Assembly (NCBI RefSeq): GCF_033542235.1
Contig: NZ_JAWRCU010000001.1
Coordinates: forward strand, 496,001 to 560,000
Direction of reading: 5' to 3'
Origin: JAWRCU01 sp033542235
GTDB taxonomy: Bacteria; Pseudomonadota; Alphaproteobacteria; Rhizobiales; Rhizobiaceae
Length of the DNA stretch: 64,000 nucleotides
Shown: positions 52,053-60,276 of the stretch, piece by piece
Layout: every line of letters begins with the position of its first letter
How positions within the stretch are numbered: the stretch's first letter is position 1
The notes under the pieces: generated by a model
What the model saw: the letters and a program-made list of their open reading frames with translations, nothing else
Databases searched by the model: none
What the model was told of the DNA's origin: nothing
Translations under genes and position numbers: made by a program

Positions 52053-52757
52053 TTCGAGGCTCCGGCAATGACGCTTCAAATGCTGTCACCTCACCAGCCC
52101 TCGTTACAGGCACGCCAAATTTGCACGCATTGCTTCCGAGGGAATAATTTGGTCGATAGCCGCGTGTTCCGGAGCAGAATTTTATAATGTCTATAACCTA
52201 ACTATACTTTGGCCTGCACATCACCTGGCGATGTCCCCTGCCTAACGGCCACCTCAAAGTGGTTTCTACTCTCGCGTGCGTCGCTGCCGTCGCATCGGTG
52301 TGTCAGAAATTCGCAGTCTGATCGAAGCCCCCCGACGCAAAACCGCCTGCTTCTATCCGGCCCCCCATCCTGGTCAGCTGCGCTGAGGAGAGGTCTGTGG
52401 CTACTGCCTGGAGTCCGTTGTTCAGCAGCTGCACTTCGTCCAGGCTGACGATGCTGCGGCCGAGGTAGATCACCCCCGCCCCCGCGCCTGTCCTCTTAAC
52501 CCGGGTGATTTGAGTGAAGGCATCCTTGCCGCAGCGCTCACCGCTTCACGGCAGTGCCTCGACAGATTTCAGACGCGGAGCAACCGGCTTAGTTGGCGTT
52601 CAGCAGGAGCGCGTCAACGCCGCTCACTCTTTCGGCGCCTCGCGTGGACAGGTGATCCGCCAGGTCGTGCTGCAGAGCGCCCTGCCCTCGATCATCACCG
52701 GCGTCCGTATTGCGCTCGGCGCCGGGTGGTCGGCACGGAGGCTTGACATCGAGGCAG
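52053..52757. other. Degenerate region upstream of oxygenase B
   Basis: Contains no intact gene. The first 150 bp hold an A+T-rich stretch (near 52178-52205) suitable as promoter for the operon on the minus strand. A minus-strand frame ending at 52303 reads GKDAFTQITRVKRTGAGAG and VIYLGRSIVSLDEVQLLNN with an internal stop before it, probably a gene remnant I cannot name. A permease fragment follows at 52577-52735. Confidence 0.5.
52577..52735 (+). pseudogene. Fragment of SsuC/TauC-type ABC permease
   Basis: Plus-strand frame reading LVGVQQERVNAAHSFGASRG and QVIRQVVLQSALPSIITGVR, then IALGAGWSA, which is the conserved EAA-loop region of sulfonate/taurine/nitrate permeases. Only about 53 residues remain; both ends are lost. 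It points in the direction opposite to the intact SsuC-like gene at 47.6-48.6 kb and is a separate remnant. Confidence 0.72.
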
Positions 52758-53117
52758 TCAGCCAGCGCGGGCAGCGAGTTTACGGCCAACGCGCTCAATG
52801 GCATCGATGACGGGCAGGAGTTCGCGGCCGAGAGCCGTCAGCGCGTATTCGACCGTGGGTGGTGACGTATCAATGACACTGCGGGTAATGACGCCTTTAT
52901 CCGCAAGCGCACGCAGCCGCGCGCTGAGCACCTTGGCCGAGATGTTCGGTATGTCGCTCCGCAGCTCGCTGAAGCGGCGCGGGTCGCCGGAGAGGTTCCA
53001 TACGATGTTCGGTGTCCAGGCGCCGCCGAGGAGCTCCATGCATTGCTGCAGCGGACAGGGCTGCGGCGGACAAGCCGGCAGAGGCGGCACCTTCGATTTC
53101 CTGCGGCTGAGCACCAT
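52758..53117 (-). CDS. HxlR-family transcriptional regulator
   Basis: 119 residues with a winged helix typical of HxlR: CMELLGGAWTPNIVWNLSGD, RRFSELRSDIPNISAKVLSA, RLRALADKGVITRSV, VEYALTALGRELLPVI. Cysteines near the N-terminus (CPPQPCPLQQC) could make it redox- or thiol-responsive, as for several HxlR proteins. Divergent from a DHA2 efflux gene with a palindromic operator between them. GGAG precedes ATG at 53117. Confidence 0.9.
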   Translation of the reverse strand: MVLSRRKSKVPPLPACPPQPCPLQQCMELLGGAWTPNIVWNLSGDPRRFSELRSDIPNISAKVLSARLRALADKGVITRSVIDTSPPTVEYALTALGRELLPVIDAIERVGRKLAARAG

Positions 53118-53159
53118 TATCGCACTCCAGAAGTTACCGGGAGGAAACTCCTTTCTTCA

Positions 53160-53192
53160 GTTACCAAAGGTTATCTCATTTACTTTGGTAAC
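53160..53192. promoter_or_regulatory. Palindromic operator for HxlR regulator
   Basis: Perfect 10-bp inverted repeat GTTACCAAAG (53160-53169) and CTTTGGTAAC (53183-53192) separated by 13 bases, in the 124-bp divergent promoter region. A further half-site GTTACC occurs at 53133-53138. Arm length and position fit a dimeric winged-helix repressor controlling both genes. Confidence 0.75.
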
Positions 53193-53241
53193 CGCAACTT
53201 CCTAGATGCGCGGCGAACCCGTTGCTCCGAAGAGGCCCGCC

Positions 53242-54588
53242 ATGAGTGCAGAAACCCTTCTTCCGTCTTCTGCATCCAAGAGGATCCATCGATACCGATG
53301 GCATGTGGCGGTGCTGCTCATCCTCGCCTTCATGCTGGATCTTCTGAACGTCACTATCGTCAATGTCGGCCTGCCGGCGATCCAGCGCGACCTGGACGCA
53401 AGCGTCAACGAGGTTGGCTGGATTTCGGCAGCCTATCTCCTGGCCTTCGCGGTCGCGCTGATCACGGCGGCCCGCCTCGGCGATCTCTGGGGGCGCAAGC
53501 GTGTCTTCCTTTGCGGCGTGGCCGCCTTCGCGGCGACGGGCGTCTGGAGCGGACTTGCCGGCAGCGCCGCCGAGTTGATCGCCGCGCGCACCGCACAGGG
53601 GCTGTCCGCGGCTCTGATCGTTCCCCAGGTCATGAGCATTCTCTACGGACTGTTCGACGACAAGGAACGCACAGCGGTCTTCGGTATCTTTGGTCTCGTC
53701 GCGGGCCTTGCGCAGACTGGGGGACTGCTGCTCGGGGGGCTGCTGGTCACCGCCAATCTTGGCGGACTCGGGTGGCGCACGATCTTTCTCGTCAGCGTGC
53801 CCTTTGCCCTGCTGCTGACTGCAGTTGGCGCATGGCTCGTGCCGGAAAGCCGGGTTGATGGGGCGGCGCGGCCGCGATGGCTCTCGGCGGCCGTCCTGAC
53901 CGCCGGGCTCGTGGCGATCGTCTTTCCCCTGCTCGAGGGGAATCGCTACGGCTGGCCATTCTGGGGCTGGGTGCTGCTTATCGCAGGACTTCTTGCACTC
54001 GCGGCACTGGCTTTCATGGAAGACAGAAGGCCGGCATGGCGGGCTGGAGCGCTCCTGCCCCTGCCCTTTTTCCGTCCTCGTACCGTCAGGGCAGGGATCG
54101 CCATTCTCGTACCAGCCTTTGCCGGCTTTAGTGGTTTCCTGCTCGTATTTGCGCTGTGGCTGCAGGACGGGCAAGGCTATTCGCCGCTGCAGGCCGGACT
54201 TGTCACCGTCGCGTTTTCCGCAGGCGGCCTCGCCATGGCACTGTTCGTCGGGCGCCTGACCATGCGTTTTGGGCGCATGGTTGTGCTTGCCGGCTGTCTG
54301 GCGGCGGCGACTGGTGCGCTCGCCGTGCTCGGCGCCGCGCTCCTGGGGCTGCATACACTGGGGCTCTGGTCTCTGGTGCCAGGCCTGTTCCTATTCGGCG
54401 TTGGCATCAACATGGTCATGCCGCCGCTCACCAGCCTGTTCCTCTCGGCTGTGCCGCCGGACAACGCAGGCTCGGCCTCCGGCATTTGGACCACAGCGCA
54501 GCAAATCCCGGAACGTGGGAGCAAACTCTTGCCGCAGGCTCCATTCGGACGATTGCGATCATTGGCGGCGGCGCGAGCGGGGTGCTGA
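53242..54588 (+). CDS. MFS efflux transporter, DHA2-like, 3'-truncated
   Basis: 448 codons. Drug:H+ antiporter-2 motifs: MLDLLNVTIVNVGLPAIQRD (helix 1), ARLGDLWGRKRVFLCG (motif A), GIFGLVAGLAQTGGLLLGGL (motif C). Homology runs through NAGSASGIWTTAQQ, then abruptly changes to PERGSKLLPQAPFGRL, which is the DNA of the next gene read in another frame. The last one or two membrane helices are missing. ATG at 53242 has AGAGG upstream; an ATG at 53206 has none. Probably impaired. Confidence 0.78.
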   Translation: MSAETLLPSSASKRIHRYRWHVAVLLILAFMLDLLNVTIVNVGLPAIQRDLDASVNEVGWISAAYLLAFAVALITAARLGDLWGRKRVFLCGVAAFAATGVWSGLAGSAAELIAARTAQGLSAALIVPQVMSILYGLFDDKERTAVFGIFGLVAGLAQTGGLLLGGLLVTANLGGLGWRTIFLVSVPFALLLTAVGAWLVPESRVDGAARPRWLSAAVLTAGLVAIVFPLLEGNRYGWPFWGWVLLIAGLLALAALAFMEDRRPAWRAGALLPLPFFRPRTVRAGIAILVPAFAGFSGFLLVFALWLQDGQGYSPLQAGLVTVAFSAGGLAMALFVGRLTMRFGRMVVLAGCLAAATGALAVLGAALLGLHTLGLWSLVPGLFLFGVGINMVMPPLTSLFLSAVPPDNAGSASGIWTTAQQIPERGSKLLPQAPFGRLRSLAAARAGC

Positions 54589-55898
54589 TGGCAGCGCACC
54601 TGTTGCGCGCTCGAGTGCCCGGCCTCGAGATCATCGTCGTCGAGAAGCAATCTGACCTCGGCCGCGGCCTCGCCTACTCGACCTCCCTGCCCGACCATCT
54701 CCTGAATGTTCGCGCATCGAACATGAGCGCCTTCGCGGATGATCCCGATCACTTCGCGCGATGGCTTGCCGGGCGCGGCATCAATGTAGCCGATCCGTCG
54801 ACGTATTTCGCGCCTCGTCGGCTCTATGGCGACTACCTCGGAGAGTTGCTGGACGGCGCACCCGCCCGAGTGAAACGCGCCAACAGGCTCAGCATTGTCG
54901 ACGACGAATGCGTCGAGATCATTTCGCACGGCCCACAACTCGAGTTGCGCCTTGCAGGCGGCTCGAGCGCTGTCGCCGACCGCTGCATTCTCGCGACGGG
55001 GCACGACGTGAAACCCTATCGCGGCGAATCCTTGCTGGCGCCGCGCGGAGCAGCGCAACGAATGCCGTCCGATCCGTCCGACCCAGTCCTGATCATCGGC
55101 ACCGGCCTCAGCATGATCGACACCTGCCTCTCTCTCGTTCTGCGAGGGCATGTCGGCCCGATCTTTGCCGTGTCACGCCGTGGCCTGCTTTCGACCGTCC
55201 ACGGCAGGACCACGCCAATCGAAATCGCGCGAGCCGATATCCCGCTCGGTGCCGGACCGCGGGAATTCGTCCGCTGGTTCCGGGCACTCGTGCGTTCGAC
55301 AGAGACCCGCGGCGGAGACTGGCGTGATGTGGTCGACGGACTTCGCCCGCACAATCAGTCGATCTGGCAGAGTTGGTCCGACAGCTCCAAACGCCAATTC
55401 TTCCGGCACCTGAAGGCCTGGTGGGACATCCACAGGCATCGTATGGCGCCGCAGGTTCATGAGCGAGTTTCAAGGGCGATTGCGGACGGGCAACTGCGAG
55501 TGATTGCCGGCCGGATAGTTGACGCGAAGCCCATCGCAAACGGCTTCGTCGCAATCTTGCAGCGTCGAAACAGCCAGGTCGCAGAGGAATTCAGAGTTAC
55601 GCGAATCTATGACTGTGCGGGCGTCATTGCAGATCCGGAAAAGAGCTCGAACCCTCTCATCCAGTCGCTTCTGGCTTCAGGCATGGCACGGCCGGACCCG
55701 CTTCACATAGGCATCGACGTCTCGCCAGAGGGTGCGCTCATCAGTAACGACGGAACTCGCGAAGATCGCATCTACGCTGTAGGCCCGCTTACCCGAGGCA
55801 GGTTTCTCGAGATCGAAGCGATTCCGGACATCCGCGTCCAATGCCAGCGGCTCGCGACCGCCCTGCTTGATCTGCCGGGAAGGTTCCGTGCAGCCTAG
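54510..55898 (+). pseudogene. FAD/NAD(P)-binding oxidoreductase lacking a start
   Basis: About 455 codons with the FAD Rossmann motif TIAIIGGGASGVLMAAHLL, LLNVRASNMSAFADDPDHFA, a second nucleotide motif PVLIIGTGLSMIDTCLSLVL and C-terminal DRIYAVGPLTRGRFLEIEAI. No ATG, GTG or TTG stands in frame just before the Rossmann motif: the 5' end is fused to the truncated efflux gene. The first ATG (54588) overlaps that gene's stop (TGATG) and would start after GxGxxG. So it is probably inactive. A C-terminal fragment of a paralogue lies at 41488-41768. Confidence 0.75.
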
Positions 55899-56136
55899 AG
55901 AGTTGTTCCGGTTTCTGCTCTCGCGCGTTGGCAGCGACTGGACGGACGTGCACCGCGAAGCTGTATCACAACTCGACGATGAGGAGCCCATCTTTTGGCT
56001 TGTTGCCCGCAATGAGGCGGAGAAGCGCGCCTCGGTGCGGCCGGGCGAGAACTCCTATTACAGCGGCTTGTATATAGACGAGAACAATGGTCTGCGAGAG
56101 CAACTGGATATCCGCAAGGCACTCCCGGAGAGCTAA
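55888..56136 (+). CDS. Small protein, unknown
   Basis: 82 residues starting at GTG 55888, overlapping the end of the oxidoreductase gene, with GGGAAGG upstream. Sequence PRELFRFLLSRVGSDWTDVH then REAVSQLDDEEPIFWLV is well-formed and probably folded; the C-terminal half is polar (SVRPGENSYYSGLYIDENNG). I recognise no family. Likely co-transcribed with the preceding gene. Confidence 0.55.
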   Translation: MQPRELFRFLLSRVGSDWTDVHREAVSQLDDEEPIFWLVARNEAEKRASVRPGENSYYSGLYIDENNGLREQLDIRKALPES

Positions 56137-56688
56137 AGCCAGCCTTTGTTGCCCCGACAAATCCCGGCTATGTCCCTCAAACCAGTTACTTTCCGCGCCC
56201 GCATTGGACTTAGCAATCCACCCGTTGCGAACGTCGTCGGCCAGTGGTTAGCCCGTGAGGCCGCGGCGAAGGAACGCAAGCCGCTGAGAAGGATCGGGAA
56301 TTCAACGAGGCGATGTTGGTGGGTGTGCACAGGATCGAACTGTGGACCCGCTGATTAAGAGTCTCATCGTATCTGCTGGAATTTCAATCGCATAGGGCCT
56401 GGTTGCCTGTAAAATGCGGCCCGAAAAAGCCGAACAAAACCAATGCCACCCTATGCGAATTGTAAAACGAGGCCCCGAATAGTTGCGCCAGGTAAGGATA
56501 ATAGTTTCCGGCTTTATGGAGGCAAAGAAATCGGGTCCCGAGAAATCCGGGGCGGCCTCGGCGTCTGCTGAGCACGTCAACCTGGCTCGACATGCTCGGT
56601 TACGTCCAAGTGAAAACGTCGGCCCGGGAGGGCCGGCGCTCGACACGCAGGGGCATTAGATCTCAGCAGCCCGTTGGCTTAATGATGC
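56137..56688. other. Gap containing a tRNA remnant
   Basis: No supported protein gene in about 550 bp. It contains the tRNA-Lys 3' fragment at 56317-56363. The rest shows no clear structure. Confidence 0.5.
56317..56363 (-). other. 3' fragment of tRNA-Lys(CUU) gene, candidate attachment site
   Basis: On the minus strand the 47 bases contain the anticodon loop and 3' stem side (GACTCTTAATCAG, anticodon CTT), variable loop, an intact T-arm (CACAGTTCGATCCTGTG) and the acceptor 3' strand CACACCCACCA. The 5' half (D-arm and 5' acceptor strand) is missing; similarity stops sharply at 56363. Such 3' tRNA pieces are the direct repeats left by integrases that insert in tRNA genes, so this is probably an island boundary. 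Confidence 0.8.
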
Positions 56689-57648
56689 TCATTGCAGTAC
56701 TCCTCGTTTCGGATTGATGGACGGGGCGATGCGGGTCCGGAAATAGGCAAGATCCGGATCTTGCGCGGGATCAACGAGCGACCAGCCCTTATGGTCAAGA
56801 TCTCTGAACTCGGGCCAGCGCGCGACCAGCGCCTTGAACGCGCTCGCGCACACCTTTCTCGCTTCCGCGTTCTTGCGGGCATTGTCGACCTTGGCGGCAT
56901 AGGCCGACCCCGAGGCGATCACGTTGAGCGCCGCCGACTGCAGCCGCGGATCGTGCATCGAGCGGGCATACGCCCGGGCGGCCTCGTCGTGGTAGCGGTA
57001 GAGCGCGCGCATGTCGTCGGCGCTCAGCATCGCGCCCAGCGCCGGCACAATCCCCGTCCGATGCAAGGCAAGAAGCTGCAGGATTGCAGCCTTCTGCCTG
57101 AGCACGCGGCCGAGAACGCGCCGAATCTCCTTGTCCCGCGAGCGGCGAACGGCTTTCTCCGCCTTGTCGATGTCCGCCAGACCGAAAAGAAGGCCTTCCG
57201 CCAGCGACAGCCCGGGCAGCGGCACCTTGGTCCATGCGGCAATGGACGTATACCGCGCGCGCAGGTACCGGGCGCCGACTGGATCGTCGCTCTCGTCCGG
57301 ATCCATGGCCTTCAGATAGAACCAGTCGTGCTCGAACCGGCGAGTGAGGTCGATGCGATCCTTTTGCTGACCGCGATTGACGTCCGCCTTTTCGAAGTCG
57401 ACCGTCAGCGCCAAATCGTCATCCTCGATCCGCCGCGAAAAAGTAGGAAGGCCGAGTTCGGCCTCCACTAGCCGGGCGAGATTAAGGGAGTTCGCACGGC
57501 TGAAACTAGCCTCCGGAATCCGATAGACCCGCCCAAACGTGTTTACGTGAACTCCGATCCTGTCCGCGATCACCTGTTGGCTCGGAATGAGATCGTGCGC
57601 GATCTTCGCGTAGCAATGATCTGAGATCTGCGTAAGGGACTCGGACAA
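56689..57648 (-). CDS. Putative DNA-binding protein, unknown family
   Basis: 319 residues. An N-terminal stretch (IPSQQVIADRIGVHVNTFGR) resembles a helix-turn-helix; the remainder is mostly helical and charged (RRSRDKEIRRVLGRVLRQKA, YRYHDEAARAYARSMHDPRL). No enzyme motif. The TTG start at 57648 has GGGAGG five bases upstream; an A+T-rich region with repeated motifs precedes it, shared with the divergent exported-protein gene. It could be a regulator of that pair or of an element. Confidence 0.6.
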   Translation of the reverse strand: MSESLTQISDHCYAKIAHDLIPSQQVIADRIGVHVNTFGRVYRIPEASFSRANSLNLARLVEAELGLPTFSRRIEDDDLALTVDFEKADVNRGQQKDRIDLTRRFEHDWFYLKAMDPDESDDPVGARYLRARYTSIAAWTKVPLPGLSLAEGLLFGLADIDKAEKAVRRSRDKEIRRVLGRVLRQKAAILQLLALHRTGIVPALGAMLSADDMRALYRYHDEAARAYARSMHDPRLQSAALNVIASGSAYAAKVDNARKNAEARKVCASAFKALVARWPEFRDLDHKGWSLVDPAQDPDLAYFRTRIAPSINPKRGVLQ

Positions 57649-57742
57649 GGCAACCTCCCTTCAAATTCGGATTACGCAACGTCCCGAGAGATTGTGGCGA
57701 AATCATGCTTAACATGGGTGGCGCAAGCCCACAAATGTTCAG

Positions 57743-57811
57743 AATTGTTGTGTAGCTTAATATTTTGTATTGTTGTGTACACATCTTTCCACCAAAAATG
57801 TTCACACAATT
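57743..57811. promoter_or_regulatory. Repeated motif in divergent promoter region
   Basis: AATTGTTGTGTA at 57743-57754 and ATTGTTGTGTAC at 57769-57780 are direct repeats 26 bp apart; the related inverse CACACAATT occurs at 57803-57811. The region is strongly A+T-rich and lies between two divergent genes, so it probably contains their promoters and binding sites for a regulator. Confidence 0.5.
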
Positions 57812-57913
57812 CTCGAGATATTGCTGCTTTGCTGTAATTTTGACTTTCTATATTTCAAGCAGCAAGCCTCGATTTCGAGGTGACGCGAGACGTTCTACCT
57901 ACAAGGAGAAAAC

Positions 57914-58471
57914 ATGAAGAGCTCCCTTAACCTCGCCGCGGCCAGCGCACTGGCCCTTGTCGTGGCTTCGCAGGCCTTCGGTCAGGCACAATCGACCAAT
58001 CCCCACCAGCCCGGCGGACCGCCCGAACCCAGCCCCGGCGCTCCTGCGATCCGCACCTATCCTGGCGCCGTTGCCGTACCGCTGCCCGACGGCCGCATCC
58101 AAGGCGGCGCGACCTACCGCAGCGACGACCTCAATGTGGATGTACGCGGTTCGGTCTCCCCGAACGGGGACGTAAGCGGCAATATCAGGGCGACGATCAA
58201 CCCGTTGGAGCCCACCAGACCTGCAGAGCCCCCGATCGAGACGCCCAAGATCGGCGAGCCCGAGCCCGGCCCGGGTTATCCGGGCTTCCCGAATGGGCTT
58301 GACGTCCCGCCTGACGCGCCTGGATCCTCGTCAGAACCGCCGCCCGCCGTCGAACCTCCGGCTCCCGCGCCGGAGCCCGAACCGTCAATGGAACCGATGG
58401 CTCCCGAGGCGGCACCTTCCGAGGAAGGTTCGTCCTTCGACGGTGGCGACTCTGGGGTTGACTTCGAGTAA
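57914..58471 (+). CDS. Exported proline-rich protein
   Basis: 185 residues: signal peptide ending VVASQAFGQA, a small folded part with alternating strands (GRIQGGATYRSDDLNVDVRG, NGDVSGNIRATIN), then a long Pro/Glu/Ala-rich tail (PPAVEPPAPAPEPEPSM). AAGGAG precedes ATG. It may be an envelope-spanning or surface-exposed protein. Unknown function; base composition is like that of the core genome, unlike the low-GC genes further right. Confidence 0.72.
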   Translation: MKSSLNLAAASALALVVASQAFGQAQSTNPHQPGGPPEPSPGAPAIRTYPGAVAVPLPDGRIQGGATYRSDDLNVDVRGSVSPNGDVSGNIRATINPLEPTRPAEPPIETPKIGEPEPGPGYPGFPNGLDVPPDAPGSSSEPPPAVEPPAPAPEPEPSMEPMAPEAAPSEEGSSFDGGDSGVDFE

Positions 58472-58597
58472 TCCCATCCGCGGGCGCCGCTCCAGGCGCC
58501 CGCACCTCCCCACCAACAGAAGGCAAGAGGCTACGCACGTAGGTTAACTTTGGCGCATTGCAGTTGATCAGAGGCTAGCCTTTTCATCACCTTTACC

Positions 58598-58925
58598 TTA
58601 CCTCGCCGGCTCGTCGCGCCAGATCACCTTGCGGATCATCCTCGTCCCGACTAGGCGCCTGACGATTAGCCCCTCTAACTCCCGGCCGGTCGGAATCCAG
58701 AACTCGACCGATAGCCACTCGTTGCTGCTGCACTTCTCGCAGCGCATCCTGTTGCGCACGCCCTCTGTCCCGACGTCGCCGACGAGTTGCTTCAGGTCTC
58801 CCGGATCATAGAACGCGCCGGATATTGCAGCTGCCGCAGCGCACGCGCACCAGCCTGCCCTGGTGGAAGGCGGCAAGCAATGTGAAGGCGTATGGCCCTC
58901 GCGATTCCCCGTTCTGTTCCGGCAC
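58598..58925 (-). pseudogene. Frameshifted zinc-ribbon protein
   Basis: Two minus-strand frames together encode one small protein. The 5' part (from GTG at 58925) reads YAFTLLAAFHQGRLVRVRCG then SCNIRRV, and stops at 58806. The 3' part, in the next frame, reads FYDPGDLKQLVGDVGTEGVR, MRCEKCSSNEW and VIWRDEPAR to 58598. CGSC and CEKC would form a four-Cys zinc ribbon. One extra base near 58808-58815 breaks the gene. Confidence 0.7.
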
Positions 58926-59003
58926 GAGAACGAAATAGGAACAAATGCCTTGCCTCGTCAATCGAGGGGTGGCATGCTTGAGGCGAATTGAACGAGGCCA
59001 GAC

Positions 59004-59240
59004 ATGACCAACCCTGCCAATCCGCGGGAGGGCGAAGCTTTGCCCGACCGGTCGGCCGTCGACATAGCGATCGAGGAAGCTGGCGGCGACCCGCGCCGTG
59101 CGATCGAGGCGCTCCTTTGCGAGGTCGACCTGCTAAGCCGTCGCCTGGCGCTGGTGCAGGGCGCGACGTCTTATGGTTTCTCTCGCGGCTGGGCTCGCCA
59201 GAAGGATTTATCATGCCCGGAAGACGGACCGGTGAGCTGA
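59004..59240 (+). CDS. Conserved rhizobial-type small protein
   Basis: 78 residues, DRSAVDIAIEEAGGDPRRAI then EALLCEVDLLSRRLALVQGA and a polar tail SYGFSRGWARQK. Short proteins of this pattern are frequent hypothetical genes in Mesorhizobium-like genomes, often near SRAP genes. No known function; GAGG upstream of ATG at 59004. Confidence 0.65.
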   Translation: MTNPANPREGEALPDRSAVDIAIEEAGGDPRRAIEALLCEVDLLSRRLALVQGATSYGFSRGWARQKDLSCPEDGPVS

Positions 59241-59302
59241 CCTAATCGGCAATCGACCGAGCTTACCCATATCAGGTGGCGCTGCCTGAGGATCTCTGTT
59301 GC

Positions 59303-59593
59303 ATGCGCAACTACACGCTGATCGTGGAGTTCTGTCGGGCCCACGGGCTTGATTACGAGACGCGTCAGGTGAAGGCGATCTGGTCGCCAAGCAGGCAGGA
59401 GGATTATCGCCTCCACTGCTTCACCGACGCTGCGTCCGCGGAGTTGTTCAGGGATTATTTCGGCGGGGTGATGTTCAATCCCAAGTGCGACCGGGAGAAT
59501 GGTCGCGCGCAGGGAGCTTGGCATAGGAAGGATGAATATAGGAGGATCCTTGAAAGCGGGCCGCTGAGCGTACCGGAGATCCTGCGGAATTAA
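59303..59593 (+). CDS. Conserved hypothetical protein
   Basis: 96 residues: RNYTLIVEFCRAHGLDYETR, then YRLHCFTDAASAELFRDYFG and GVMFNPKCDRENGR. Compact alpha/beta sequence with no enzyme motif I recognise. It ends 3 bp before the SRAP gene, so probably in one operon. ATG at 59303 is chosen; a GTG at 59276 is possible. Confidence 0.6.
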   Translation: MRNYTLIVEFCRAHGLDYETRQVKAIWSPSRQEDYRLHCFTDAASAELFRDYFGGVMFNPKCDRENGRAQGAWHRKDEYRRILESGPLSVPEILRN

Positions 59594-59596
59594 ATC

Positions 59597-60274
59597 ATGT
59601 GCGGACGCTTTACCCGATACCTTACCTGGGGCGAGATTCAGCAGCTCTACCGGCTGACAACGGATTGGGAGCGGCAGCGCAACGACGAGCCAGGCTATAA
59701 CATTGCGCCGACCGAGACCGTGCCTTTCGTCACGGCCGGCGAGAACGGCGCGCACAAACTGCGCGAGGGTCGCTGGTGGCTTGTGCCGTGGTGGGCAAAG
59801 GAAATTCCCAAGCAGGCCATGTTCAACGCCCGGATCGAGACGGTCGACACATCCAACGCATTCAAAGACGCCTTCCGGGAGACCCGTTGCCTCATCCCGG
59901 CCGACGGCTTCTACGAATGGACCGTGAACCCCGGCGACAAGGGCAAGGACCCTTGGCACATTTTCCTGCCTGACCACCGGCCGTTCTCGTTCGCGGGCCT
60001 CTGGGCCTACAACAAGAAGCTCGACATCACGAGCTGCACGATCATCACCATGGATGCCGGCGAGCCGATGCGGAAATTGCATGACCGCCAGCCGGTAATC
60101 CTCGACCGGGCCGTCTATGACGCTTGGCTCGACCCGTCGACGCCCATCGAGGCGGTCAAGCCGCTGCTGGCGCGAAATCTCGATGGCGAGCTGCGTTTCA
60201 ATCCCGTCAGCCGCGCCGTCAACCAGGCTAAGAATAAGAGCTCTGAATGTATCGAACCGATCAACCCGCTTTGA
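59597..60274 (+). CDS. yedK: SOS response-associated peptidase / abasic-site DNA-protein crosslinker (SRAP)
   Basis: 225 residues of the HMCES/YedK family. Catalytic Cys2 exposed after Met removal (MCGRFTRYLT), NIAPTETVPFV, WWLVPWWAKEIPKQAMFNAR, catalytic Glu in IPADGFYEW and His in MRKLHDRQPVIL. The protein covalently bonds abasic sites in single-stranded DNA, protecting them from error-prone processing. It is followed three bases later by an HTH regulator, a common rhizobial pairing. Confidence 0.93.
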   Translation: MCGRFTRYLTWGEIQQLYRLTTDWERQRNDEPGYNIAPTETVPFVTAGENGAHKLREGRWWLVPWWAKEIPKQAMFNARIETVDTSNAFKDAFRETRCLIPADGFYEWTVNPGDKGKDPWHIFLPDHRPFSFAGLWAYNKKLDITSCTIITMDAGEPMRKLHDRQPVILDRAVYDAWLDPSTPIEAVKPLLARNLDGELRFNPVSRAVNQAKNKSSECIEPINPL

Positions 60275-60276
60275 CC

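Noticed and set aside
56317..56363. Functional tRNA gene
   Set aside because: The D-arm and 5' acceptor strand are missing, so no complete cloverleaf can form.
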